64,000 nt of DNA. Source: Trematomus loennbergii (lineage: Eukaryota; Chordata; Actinopteri; Perciformes; Nototheniidae). The stretch lies in the NCBI GenBank assembly GCA_012861695.1, contig JAAOOA010000028.1:11324470-11388469 (forward strand), given 5' to 3'. The notes beneath the pieces were generated by a model. It searched no databases. It saw nothing but the letters and a program-made list of their open reading frames with translations, and was not told the origin of the DNA. Shown piece by piece: positions 52,720 to 63,528 of the stretch (positions are counted from its first letter, which is position 1; each line of letters opens with the position of its first letter). Made by a program: the position numbers and the translations under genes.

Positions 52720-53430
52720 CCACCCATTCATTTTTGTCCTCTGTGGAGCACATTGGGTTTTGGTCCATTACTTTGAGCTTATACATGCCACAGCATTAAG
52801 TCCAATTGTACTCCACAGAGGACATCCTGGGCTTTTCAAACATATGACATATGTGGGGGTGTGGCTTTGAAAAAGATAATTTCATTGTATTTCAAAATGG
52901 CGTCCATCAACACAAGCACTGTTTATAGAAAGAGAAATGGTAAGTTTGTAATTGTGTAATTACCAGTGTTGTGAGTTCAATATTTTTTATTAATTATAGT
53001 AAGGGAACATCTTAGGAGTTAGTGTAGTGAGTTTTCAGAGCAGTGTAATACTTATTTGACCTAAAACTAAATGTTTTTGTGAATGTCCTCTGAGGAGGAC
53101 ATGGGGATTTGCTAACTTTTTATTTCCCCCATTTTACACAACACAAATGGAGTCCACTATGGGCCAAAACTAACACGTAGGTTTCTGTAGGGTTCATGGC
53201 AGACGGATGCAGTGGGAAAACATACATCAAGTGCCTCAAGTGTCAGATGTATCTCTGCATTTGAAAAAAGGATGGAGTACTACAAATGAAGGCTCAATAT
53301 TTGTTGCATTGAGTTGTTGTGCTCTAATGTTGTCTAAATGTACTTGTATGTTAATGTTGTTTGTATACTATGCTTCGCATAACTAACACCCGATGTCCTC
53401 TACAAAGGACACACAATAAAACAAAAATAA
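52720..53430 (+). mobile_element. Decayed piggyBac-like element (boundaries uncertain)
   Basis: Four palindromic GTCCTCT/AGAGGAC motifs recur (52736, 52814, 53085, 53395), as in terminal and subterminal regions of a DNA transposon. Between them lie a possible first coding exon, ATG at 52897 (MASINTSTVYRKRN) ending at a GTAAGT donor at 52940, and a C-terminal exon after an AG at 53189-53190 that encodes a Cys-rich end. The internal transposase is missing. The reading as an internally deleted piggyBac-like copy is inference. TTAA flanks were not located with certainty. Confidence 0.5.
53191..53264 (+). pseudogene. piggyBac-type C-terminal Cys-rich domain remnant
   Basis: From the acceptor-like TTTCTGTAG at 53182-53190 the frame reads FMADGCSGKTYIKCLKCQMY and LCI, then TGA at 53262-53264. 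The spacing of Cys residues (C-x7-C-x2-C-x4-C) near the very end of a protein matches the C-terminal zinc-binding region of piggyBac transposases. The catalytic Asp region is absent from the window, so this is a fragment. Confidence 0.5.
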
Positions 53431-54890
53431 AAATATATATTTTTTGTTTTTGTTAGTCATTATGTTTATACCACCCTAAAGACTTGTGTGATAAAAAAAA
53501 AGGAAATTTGAAACCTTTTTCTTTCTGGGTCTCAGGAGGATATGCTCTTTTTTATGGATATGGTATGTGCTTTGTCATGCAGTACTTACGTCATCCCATC
53601 TCCCTGCAGATTATTGGTGTAGGAGGGACATGCTCCTTTATACTTGAACACAAGCTTCAATAGGACTGCTGCTTTTATCATGTCTCTATTATCTGCTTTT
53701 ACCCTTTGTAATGGCATGTAGCATGACATTTTTATTTGGTAAACTTACCCAAGAAGTACTATAATGCAACTGTGTTTTAACACAGGACAGATCTGTTAAA
53801 AAAGGTCAGAGATAATTAGAAGGTGATGTTTTGTTAAATCTCTGCTATGAGATAGTCCAGAAGTGGGCCCCTTCGATCAGAAAGGACATATTATTACCAT
53901 TAAGAACATAACTTATCCTTTCATATTGAAATGTATAAAAACTCCCTCAATTCCACAAGGTAGCAGAGGGGTTACCCAGATCAATTTGAGCAGAATACAT
54001 TTCTTTCCAGAAGCAATAACGTATCAGGCAATTTATTTTTCGACAGGGAACTGACATATCTTTACAAGTTAAATTCAGCTAGGAAATTCAGGGGCTTTCC
54101 TAATCTTTATAAGATTGTATTTAGCTGCCAAAACTGAACTATTTCTACACTTCCCTTTGCTGTTGGGGTTCCCTTCATCTATTGCAAGTCAAGCCATTCG
54201 ATGTGTTTCCTTTTATTTCCAAATTGCTTGTATATTCCAGCCTAACTAGCCGTGTTGAGGCTGGGGAAGTCGACCAGGTTAATTGTCCTTTCTCCTGCTA
54301 ATATTGAACAGGACAAATGGGGATGACGCTTGGTGTTTGGAAGCTTCTGAATAGAAAGTCTTGCATAAAGTTCTTTACTCTAACCCTTTTTTGTCAAAAT
54401 ACCTTGAGGAAATTGGTCAAACTGTTGGAAAATGTGGGGTTGAATGTCCCCACACTCCCATCACAGGATATTTCCTATCGAAATGACTAAGCCTGATAAA
54501 GTGCAATTACTCTCTACCTCGCTGTTAATTTTACAGACACCATTATTATTGCAAAATGTAACTTGATATTTCATTCAGTAGGTTGAATCTCATATAACTC
54601 CGAGCGACTTAATTAATCGTAACATTGTTCTTACAATGCCCCGCACCTCCACACATGACAAAATTCCACATAAAAGAATGTGTCAAGTTGCAGTGCTTCC
54701 ATGTCAGGAATGATAACAAGATCTCTTATTTCTTGTTGAATAGAGCTGTTTGTTTTAACTGGTTCAGTTTGCTTCAAAGAAATTGCAGAAAGAGTCTTTT
54801 ACATCCTCATTAGGTTGATCTCTCCTGACAGAGGGAGACACAGAATGTGACATCGGAAAGATGGAGACTAAAGTTGAATGAAATAGAGTA

Positions 54891-54893
<3 letters not shown>
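53431..54893. other. Non-coding; nothing recognised
   Basis: About 1.5 kb of AT-rich DNA without a recognised gene or repeat. Confidence 0.5.
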
Positions 54894-54960
<67 letters not shown>

Positions 54961-54978
54961 GTGTGTGTGTGTGTGTGT

Positions 54979-55033
<55 letters not shown>

Positions 55034-55090
55034 GTGCGAGTGTGTGTGTGTGTGCGAGTGCGTGTGCGTGCGTGCGTGTGTGTGTGTGTG
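54894..55090 (+). repeat. (GT)n microsatellite with GTGCGT variants
   Basis: A GT array of about 197 bp, the longest in the window, with TTG and TATG interruptions and a 3' part rich in GTGCGA and GTGCGT variants (about 55031-55078). Confidence 0.97.
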
Positions 55091-56365
55091 ATGGAGTGAG
55101 GTGGTAAGAGTGAGACAAAGTTGTGGAACAGTGCATTTTCAGTTAGCTAATGAGCGTACCAAGGGGCACATTAGTTATTTATTTCCTGTGCTTGTTTCGT
55201 TAAGAGAAGGGCACACCAATTAGCTTTGAGGAGGTGACATCCCTAAGCGTCCTTGTGCTCGGCTGCGTGGCAACACAAGGGCCCTGTCTGAAATGCTAAA
55301 CAACCTGTAGGGCCCGGCGCAAGGGGAAGGGAAATAGCATCACACGTGTGACCATGCAGGCAAGCCTTCTCTAAAGCGGCATGGCCAGCTATGGAGCTGC
55401 ATTATCGAGGAGAGAGAGAAAGAGATAGCGACTTGAATGAAATCCACCCTACATTCAAAATGGAAGAGAGGTTATGTGGACTGATGGCTTAGATAATGTT
55501 GCTCTGCATATGAAACAGGGTCTAACATTATTCCTCCTCTTTTCACACTTTCTTTCTTTGCTCTCCTCACAAATTGCTTTAAGCATCTAAGTTCAGTTCA
55601 GCCAAAAATATTTTGTGTTTTCTATTAGACCATGTAAACTGTTTGAATTTGTATTACTTCTTATCAGCAATGAAGAAAACTAGTATTATACAATCGGATT
55701 GTAAATTGGGAGTCAGGAAAATAATGAATATTGCAATCAATAATATGTCATTAGAGGAAAGGATTAGGTTTGAGGAATGAGCCTGAGCTGCCCCACCATA
55801 CGCAAACATCAACACACACTTAGCCAGTCCTATGAATCCTTTTCGTGAATAACTTGACCGTTAGGAAAAAAAAAAAACGTTAAAAAAATACCAACTGATG
55901 ATATTTTCTAAAGGTAACACCCGCTGATACATGTTGGAATATCCCTACATTAAAAAAGATCAAAAGCAAACACCTCTAGTCATCCACACCAGAAGATCCT
56001 ATTTGTGCACCTTCATTAAAATAGGCGTGCTTCAAACAAGAAAGGAGCCTTGTTGGAAATGTCAGCCTTCTCCGATATTAATTGGAGCGGAGGCCCTCCA
56101 ATCAAGGGTACAGAACCCTGCGTCCACGGAGGTGAGTGGTAATGAGCTGCGATTTGTATGTGGGGGAAGCTAGGCTGATTAAAATTACACTGCAGTTTCT
56201 GACCAGGCCCTAAACATAGTTATTTAGTTCAAAATAAGTGCAAATAAGTTTTCTCAACTGCATAATTTAAAGATATGGTGGTTAAAATAGTTACTTTAAA
56301 TGAACACTGACGTTTATTACAGTTCAATGAAAGTCGTTTTGATTTGTATAAGTTTCTTTGAACTA
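55091..56365. other. Non-coding; moderately GC-rich segment at 55150-55420
   Basis: No gene is recognised. The part at 55150-55420 has higher complexity and homeodomain-type TTAATTAG/CAATTAG motifs. It could be a conserved regulatory element, but this cannot be tested from one sequence. The frame at 55931-56173 has no known domain. Confidence 0.35.
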
Positions 56366-57620
56366 AAACCTTTGGTAACACTTTATTTTGATAGTCCATA
56401 GTTAACACTCTATAAGTCATCAGTTGACATTCAACAACACTGTTTCAACAGACAAGTAACATGCATTTAACTAACTGCCAGTAGAATATAAGGTACATCT
56501 CAAGTGTTGATTTATAGATTGTACAAAAAGTGTCTGTTGACTGTCAACATGTTTTTTGCAACAGGTTATTAACCGATATTCAACTTTACTATCTGTAGAT
56601 TGTGTCAACATCTTCAAAATTGACAATCAACTACTCAAAATCAATCTGTCAGTTGAAAGTCAACAGGTCATGTCGACTATCATCATGTTGATCATCTGTT
56701 GAGAGTCAAGAATCAAGATGTCAACTAAAGATTACATTACTAAGTCATTAACCATTTGTTGATGATCAACAGATAAGCAACTAAAGTTTAGTTGACTATT
56801 ACATTAAGCATTAGTTGATGATCACCAGATAAGCAACTTTAGAGTTTAGTTGACTATCTGTTGATTGTCAACTAATCTAGAGTTGACTATCAGTATACTT
56901 ATAGGTATTCTCCACTAAGCTTTTGTAGGCATGTGTAGGACTAATCAATTAAAGTGAAAAACAGTTGAGAACAGTAGAAGTAGTAGTAGTCACTTAGTAG
57001 TCCTTTAGTAGGATTGAATGTGGTTCGCAACTGTTCAGTGTTTTTACTTGTAGTATATTATTAAAATAAAAAACCTTTCTTTCTCTGATATGCTGCATAT
57101 AGTGTTTGTTCTACTGTGCTTTATAGCCTGGCATTGACTTCAGTTATCCAGTGTTCGTGATCAGTTGTGCAAAAGATTTCGCTTTATTCCCATGTCTGTT
57201 GCATATAATTAGTGGATGAATGTGTTCTGTTGATAGGTTATAGACTTTCTACTGTTCTCAACTGTTTTTCACTTTAATTGGATAGTCCTAACACATGCCT
57301 ACCACGCTTAGTGGAGAACCTACTAAAAGTATACTGATAGTCAACTCTAGATTAGTTGACAATCAACAGATAGTCGACTAAACTCTAAAGTTGCTTATCT
57401 GTTGATCATTAACTAATGCTTAATGTAATAGTCAACTGAACTTTAGTTGCTTATCTGTTGATCGTCAACTAATGCTTAGTTACTTGTCGGTTTGAACGGT
57501 GCTGTTGAATGTCAACTGATACATGTCAACTGATGCACTGTTGACATGCTACTAAATGTCAACTGATGACTTATAGAGTGTTAACTATGGACTATCAAAA
57601 TAAAGTGTTACCAAACCTTT
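56366..57620. mobile_element. 1.24-kb fold-back element with 8-bp target duplication
   Basis: The element spans 56374-57612. Its ends, GGTAACACTTTATTTTGATA and the exact inverse, match without a break for about 55 bp. The flanks are identical 8-bp copies AAACCTTT at 56366-56373 and 57613-57620. Inverted homology continues far inward, through many GTTGACTATC, TCAACTGAT and ATCTGTTGAT units to AAAACAGTTGAGAACAGTAG at about 56960-56980 and its inverse at about 57250-57270. The arms are therefore about 370-610 bp around a loop of about 270 bp. There is no coding frame. The 8-bp duplication suggests hAT-type movement, although the TTTGGTAACACTTTA end is common in fish and its superfamily should be checked. 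Confidence 0.92.
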
Positions 57621-58158
57621 ATATATTAAACATATTCTGTCTGGTACAATAAAATCCTGGTACCATTATCACAACATATTCTAATGCTTGACACAGATTT
57701 TAAATGGCCAATTTAGGAGAATCTGTTAAAAAAAATACATGCTGTGTCAGTCCTAATTAAATAAGCCATTGTATTATTTCAAGAGTATTTCATGTAGCAG
57801 TTTACCATTAAAAGCAGTCTGTGAAAAACTAAGAGGTTTAAATGAAGATCAAAACAGTCCAGACCTAAAAGTGGCCACTGGTGCCAATACGTAAATGGAG
57901 AGTCTTTATTCAATAAAGCTATTAGTTTAAGTAAGACTTCAAATGAGTCATGAGCAATCATGTCATAAGCTAACCACAATGCAATCCAGAGGCACTGGAA
58001 TTTCTACAGAAAATATATTAGAAGATAAAAGAAACAAGGTAAGCATCAAACCACAGGCGGCTGGCTCTGTTTGCATTCTGACATAACATATTGGCAGTTA
58101 AATAAAGACTGTGTAGTACATGGCTGTGCTTTGAGAATTGTAGCTTTTCCTGATTTTG
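57621..58158. other. Non-coding; nothing recognised
   Basis: About 0.5 kb of AT-rich DNA without a supported feature. Confidence 0.5.
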
Positions 58159-58182
58159 ATATATATATATATATATATATAT
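58159..58182 (+). repeat. (AT)n microsatellite
   Basis: A run of twelve AT units immediately before the palindrome at 58185. Confidence 0.95.
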
Positions 58183-58184
58183 AC

Positions 58185-58254
58185 AAAATGTGGATACCTA
58201 TTTGAGCACCCCTATATATATATATAGGGGTGCTCAAATAGGTATCCACATTTT
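58185..58254. repeat. Perfect 70-bp palindrome
   Basis: AAAATGTGGATACCTATTTG at the left continues through GAGCACCCC to a TATATATATATATA centre, and the right arm is its exact reverse complement. There is no unpaired loop beyond the TA core. It could be two abutting terminal repeats (each starting TATAGGGGTGCTCAAA) of a TA-targeting element, or a very short fold-back MITE. Transcribed, it would form a stable hairpin. Confidence 0.95.
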
Positions 58255-58717
58255 TCTCAGGACAACAATCTAGCTTCAGTGATGCCTGAGTGCATTTTGT
58301 ATTTAGTCCAAACAAGTATGTATGCAGACAGCATTGAGTTTATAAAAGAAGAAAAACCCTGGCCCTGTTACCGATTTTCTTCAAGCACACAGAATGCAAC
58401 AGAGGATTTCACACATTCTGAAATGAAACACCATGAAAAATAAATGAAATAATACCAGGACGAAAAAAGGTAACATCTCTTGAAAATCAGGCTTCCTGTG
58501 CTAAGGGGTACAGTATAGTGATATCTGCTGATGAACAATGACCAGTGGTGAGTCATGCTACAAGTTGAAGATGTTGTTAAAATATTCTTGATGCGATAAA
58601 CCCTAATGCCCAGCCTTATGAAGCAATGCTAAAGGAAGCTTACAACTACAGGAACTTACAGTATCTGGGTTAGTCTCTAGTAAATAATTGTGAATGAATG
58701 CTCGTTCAGACAACTGA

Positions 58718-59380
58718 GAGCAAGACATTCAGAGTATTCGGTATGCCTGCTCAAGCTGGAGCCGATCACGTCACACCAAACTGGTCGACACAGCCTTGAA
58801 TGACACCTGCCGCATCATCACGGGATGCGTTAAGACAACACCTGTCCCGTGCCTCTATGCGCTAGCCGGCATCTCTCCCCCACACATCAGACGACTGGGT
58901 ATCGCTCAAGATGAACGGAGAACACAGGAGACAGACATCAGACACCCCTTGCATGGCCACGTAGCACCCCCACGCAGGCTCCGATCCAGAGCCAGTTTTG
59001 TGCAGACGGTCCTGCCCCTCCAGACAACCAAACAAGCAGCAAGGACCAACATCTGGGAAGATGAATGGCAAAGACATGACACACAAGCTCTTGAATGGCT
59101 GGACAGAGGAATCACACCAACGGAAAGCCTCGCTAGTGGCCACGACCTTGGCTGGACAACCTGGAAGTCACTTAATAGACTGCGTGTGGAACAGGGGAGG
59201 TGCAAAGCACTGATGAAAGTGTGGAACTACACCACAGAAGACACGTGCAGCAGTGGATCAGTGCAGACAATGTCCCACCTACTGGAATGTGCCGATGCCC
59301 CCCGGTGCAGTCCAGAAGACCTGGCAGAACCTACCCCATCAGCTGTGGCCTGTGCCCGATACTGGCAGAACGACATCTGA
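58718..59380 (+). pseudogene. C-terminal part of jockey/I-like LINE ORF2 (5'-truncated)
   Basis: An open frame of 220 codons follows a stop at 58715-58717. It begins around RYACSSWSRSHHTKLVDTAL and continues NDTCRIITGC, ISPPHIRRLG, RRLRSRASFV, WKSLNRLRVE and a terminal QTMSHLLEC. These match in order the region C-terminal to the reverse transcriptase in jockey- and I-group non-LTR retrotransposons (families usually show LVDxxLNxTMRIITG, LxxxxxIxPxxLRR, LNRLRTGxGR and CxCG...QTxxHxxxxC). In the terminal knuckle-like motif the second Cys is Ser (C-S-S-G). The endonuclease and catalytic reverse transcriptase are absent, as expected from 5' truncation on insertion. The stop is TGA at 59378-59380, followed by a GAAGAAGAAG stretch. 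Confidence 0.8.
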
Positions 59381-59480
59381 GATTGCTACGGACTCGAAGA
59401 AGAAGATTCAGAGAGCATTAACTTCTAATTTACGGTATGTATACCTGCTGTTGTATGTGCTATACAAATTGACAGATTAA
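59381..59480 (+). mobile_element. Probable 3'UTR of the LINE fragment
   Basis: After the ORF2 stop come CGAAGAAGAAGATTC and a TGTGCTATACAAATTGACAG phrase, similar to the 3' ends of several fish LINEs. There is no clear poly(A) or target duplication, so the end is approximate. Confidence 0.45.
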
Positions 59481-59584
59481 GCTTTGTTTCACTCAGCTTA
59501 ACACAACTAAAACTTAGCAGAGAAGAGAGATACATTTAGTATACATACATACAGTACCTTAGATACAACTTCTTCTCACCTAAG

Positions 59585-59740
59585 ATGCACTATTTCACTA
59601 TTTTATTGTTTGTATTTATTTGAAATCAGTTTTTCAGTTTTATTGTGTTGCACGGTTGGTGAAGCCTGTGATTTAAGATGTTCATCTTCATAACTACACT
59701 GTAGCTATGTACGTATGAGTAATAAAAGCCTTGAACCTTT
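59585..59740 (+). mobile_element. LINE 3' tail (L2/CR1/Rex1-like), copy 2
   Basis: TGCACTATTTCACTATTTTA, GTGTTGCACGGTTGGTGAAG and GTAATAAAAGCCTTGAACCT align in order with the tail at 39355-39500, with more changes and no TTGAATC repeat at the end. It lies about 200 bp after the LINE ORF2 fragment and may be a separate insertion. Confidence 0.5.
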
Positions 59741-62700
59741 TTTTCTCTTGCAGGCTAGTATTGATGTTACTCAGGGCATCCTAGCGTTTTTCCATAGTTA
59801 TCAACACTTATGTATTACTTCTGTTTGAGGGTCAGCTTCTCCTACCAGTAGCTGTGTCTTTATCCTGACTTCCTCCTGGTTGAGTCCCATCACCTGCTGT
59901 CTTTGGGAAGCACTCTCCACCGTATCTACTGTCTTCCAGAACTGAATAGCCGCATGTTTTGTTTTTCTCTGCAGCCCCAGACCAATGCAGACATGTCACC
60001 GCCATCTGCTGCTGTTGGTCCAAAGTGTCAGAGTATCACAGCTTGGTTTAGACATGGCCTGAAAGTCTTACACTGAAACAGACTTGAATCATTGTATCTC
60101 TTCTTTCGCTGGTCCTATAAACTGCTGCTCAACATCAGACTAACTTCTGTTTTGCTGTAGAATTGGTAAGTGTGTGTTTGTGAGTGCGTGTGTGTGTGTA
60201 CCTGCACCTGTCAGATAAACACTTCTGATAGAAATGTTTGCCATCATTTACTCTCTTTGTCAGGGTTGTTATGAATCTTTGCTGCACTGGATAAAACAAA
60301 AATTATCCTTTTGGCTTATCAGGTTCTTCTCATTATGACAGATCCTTGTCTTTTGAAAGAGACAGAGTTTTGATTACACACAGTCTGTAAGAAGCACAAA
60401 AACTGCACGGTAAAAGCAAAGACTATTATAAGAACAGCATCAGACAAGGCATTGTATCCCTGCAATCAAATGTGTTGATTCTTTGGTGACAAAAGAATGA
60501 AGGCTATAATTTTCGTTAGTCACTTCATCATTTAGGAATTTGAGAGGAGCAAAGGTTGATTTCAAGGGAACGCACACCACAAGCTTCTTTGTTTTAGTAA
60601 TTATAGCAGGAGCAGAGGGATGCTTAGAGATGACGGACAGAAAAAAGAATGCTGTGAAAGACACCACAACTGTAACATTTACAATGTTGATTGGTGTAAA
60701 AATGAGTCTGAAGTGGATGTTTGATCTTTCGACTGATGTCACAATAGGCCACACTTTTACATTTTTAATTGGTGCGTTATTCTTCAGAATACCATTGTTT
60801 TTAAACCTTCCTATCCTCTCAACACCACTTACTGAGTGAGAGGACAAAGCGAGGACAAACATATAAAAAGAGCTAAATATGGGATGTGGAGTCTTACCTC
60901 TGGAGTCAGAGGTATGGAATAGACAAAATCACACAAAAAAGCATAAATGACAGAAAGCTGAATACACCAAATGTGTAATGAAATCACAGGTATGTTTTTA
61001 TGTAAGGAGTAACTGATCTTGTACTGCCCAGTCCTTACTGTTGCTTCTGAGAATACATTCAAATGAGGAAGGAATACCAGCTGCCAACAATATACTGGTA
61101 CAGATGACGTGCATATTAGAGCGAGCACTAAGGCCTCAGTAAAGGAGATCCATGTTTTTTATTCTCCTTAATGTCTGCCAGTTTAGATTGTTCTCTTTTT
61201 TCTTTGTCACATGCTTCGATGAGGTTTCCATCAGAGAAGAGAGCCAAGAGGATTTCTGCTCAAGCAGCAGGGTGGAATGAAGCGAGGAGAGTGGTGAAAA
61301 AAATCATTTTCAATATATATTTACTTCTCAGATAAGCGGATGCTGCTGAAGATTCAAACGACTGTCACTGACTGCGACAGTTCATTATTATATAGGAAGT
61401 GGCATGGTGTTTCTCATTGGATGTGCCAGGCATTGCACCATATGCTTGAAGGGGTTGATTGCAAGAGCACTTAGTCATCAAGTATAAAGTACACATGCAG
61501 CTCTTCATATCATTAACCTCTAGATGATAGAAACTCAGCTAATTCATATTCTGCAGGGATTTCAGATGCACTTTATTACTGTGCTAAGGGAAAGTGAATA
61601 GGATAATTGGATTCAGTATGACTGGTTAAAATTAAGTCTGATTATTTTGATGTTCAACTCAACATTCTTTGCGATAATTCATTTAGCTTTTGTCCTTTGC
61701 ATGAAATACTTGGATTGATATTCAAATTTTTCTCAAACAACATTGTCGTCAAACCATCCTCTTATCGCAAAATACAGCTTATCATCCTCGTCGCAAATCA
61801 ATTACGCACAAAGACTTTGGCAAATGTACACAGCAGAGCATTAGGTTTGATGAGGGAGCTACATTTCCAAACTATATCCTCTGTAATGTTTACTTTATCT
61901 GTTTATCCTCCAAAATACATTATCTAATTTTTTTCTTTGCCCTGCCCATTTCCAATTATTTATTACCAGAGCATTACAAATACATTTGCCACACTGTATA
62001 CATTTTCATTAAAATGCTCAATCCCTTTTCAAAATACATGACTGTCTTTCATTTACGTGAAGAGCCAGTGAACTGTGGCAAAGCTTTAATTTCAGTGTGT
62101 TACTTATGAACCCCCTCTTTCTATTCTATCATCATACACTCGTTAATCCCGAGGGTCCAACAGAGAGAAGGAGAGATTTAAGGAAGGACCTCACCCTCCC
62201 AGAAAAAATAAATAACAAACTCCAGCTTTAGTGTATGACGGGGAAAGACATGCTTACATTTGTATAAATTAGTATGCAGCATTAGAGTTAAGGTGGAAAC
62301 ATGTTGGCACTCACATTGGGTGAAAGACAATTCAAGGTGGGAAAATGGTGGTATATGTAAATTTAAATCAGATATTACTTCCCAAAACACATTATACTGG
62401 CTATGTGGCTTCACTGTCAAAATATGTCCGATCCCATTCCCTGCTCATGTCCTTCAACCTGCCAAATACTCGTCAAATTATTTCTAGTTCTGATGTCACC
62501 AACACAGGGGCCTCTAGCGGAAATGTGTCGAGTGCTTTGAGATGTATTTCAAGCATAATTTACACAGTGTCTTGTGCTTTGCATGAGACGGCTAGCAATA
62601 CCAACCCATTAATCATTGTCAGGTCTGGCATTCTTATCTCCCCGTCTTCCATCAGCTCAGCCAAGAGGAACTAAGACCATCTCCACGGACCTTTCAATCA

Positions 62701-63044
62701 GCAACCTTTAGATGGCTCTTTGAATGAAACCTTAGAGTAAAATCCTCCACATACCGGCTATGACCATCTCATTTCACATAAACAGTAAGTAGTGGCTTCT
62801 TAAACACTAAAATAACCCCCGGGGGGGATTAACAGTGCACAGTTATTCGGAATCGTTTCAAAACACGTGTGTCTCATGATGTTTGGCAACAAGGGATTTG
62901 TGAGAAGAATACACAGCAGAGGGGAAATAAAGAATGGCAATAAAATGACCTGTGATTAGTTTGGCATACGATTAAACCATTTACAGTATATCTGTTGATA
63001 TCCGTCTATGTTATTGGCAGTTACAGTATAAGCAGGACACTGCT
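59741..63044. other. Non-coding; a few weak candidate exons
   Basis: No supported gene. A possible acceptor (TTTTTCTCTGCAG ending at 59974) opens a 33-codon frame to TGA at 60074-60076. Overlapping frames of 99 codons (plus) and 140 codons (minus) share 60440-60862. None shows a known domain. A short GT patch is at 60170-60198. Confidence 0.35.
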
Positions 63045-63528
63045 TTAAAGGTCCCCTATTATACTTTTTCATCAATATATTATAGGTCTCAGATATATAC
63101 AAAACATGTCTCTGAAGTGTTTTGCTCCAAACACCAAACAGATCATGCATTGTAGCATCCCATAAAACCCTCTGTTTCAGCCCTGTTTCCAAAGTGCTGA
63201 TTCTCTGTCTGTTACTTTAGATGAAAATAAGGAGCCACTCCCCACGCCCCTCTGAGAGATATTTGGTTAAAAAGAACACAATGGTGCTCTAGGAGGAGAT
63301 TCAGGTGATAAGGTGGGGGGGGGGTTACCTTGGTTGGTTTTTGGCTAATGGTTGGACAAGCCAAACAATCGTTATGACATCATAAAGTGGCCAAATCTGA
63401 TCAGCTCATTTCGTTTCTCGTTTTTATATAAATGGATCAAAGGACAAAAATATTTGCTCACTTTTTTCACACATGTTTATGTATAAAATACATGAAAAAG
63501 TGGATTCTGCATAATAGGTGACCTTTAA
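63045..63528. mobile_element. TTAA-flanked MITE, AAAGGTCCCCTATTAT family
   Basis: The left end reads TTAA then AGGTCCCCTATTATACTTTT. The right end, reversed, reads TTAA then AGGTCACCTATTATGCAGAA with CTTTTTCATG following. Inverted homology is about 20 bp with a few mismatches, then patchy. The element is 476 bp between the TTAA copies (63049-63524), contains a G10 run near 63317-63326, and has no coding frame. The end type (TTAA-AGG) is like the element at 19295-19683 but the rest of the sequence is unrelated. Confidence 0.88.
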
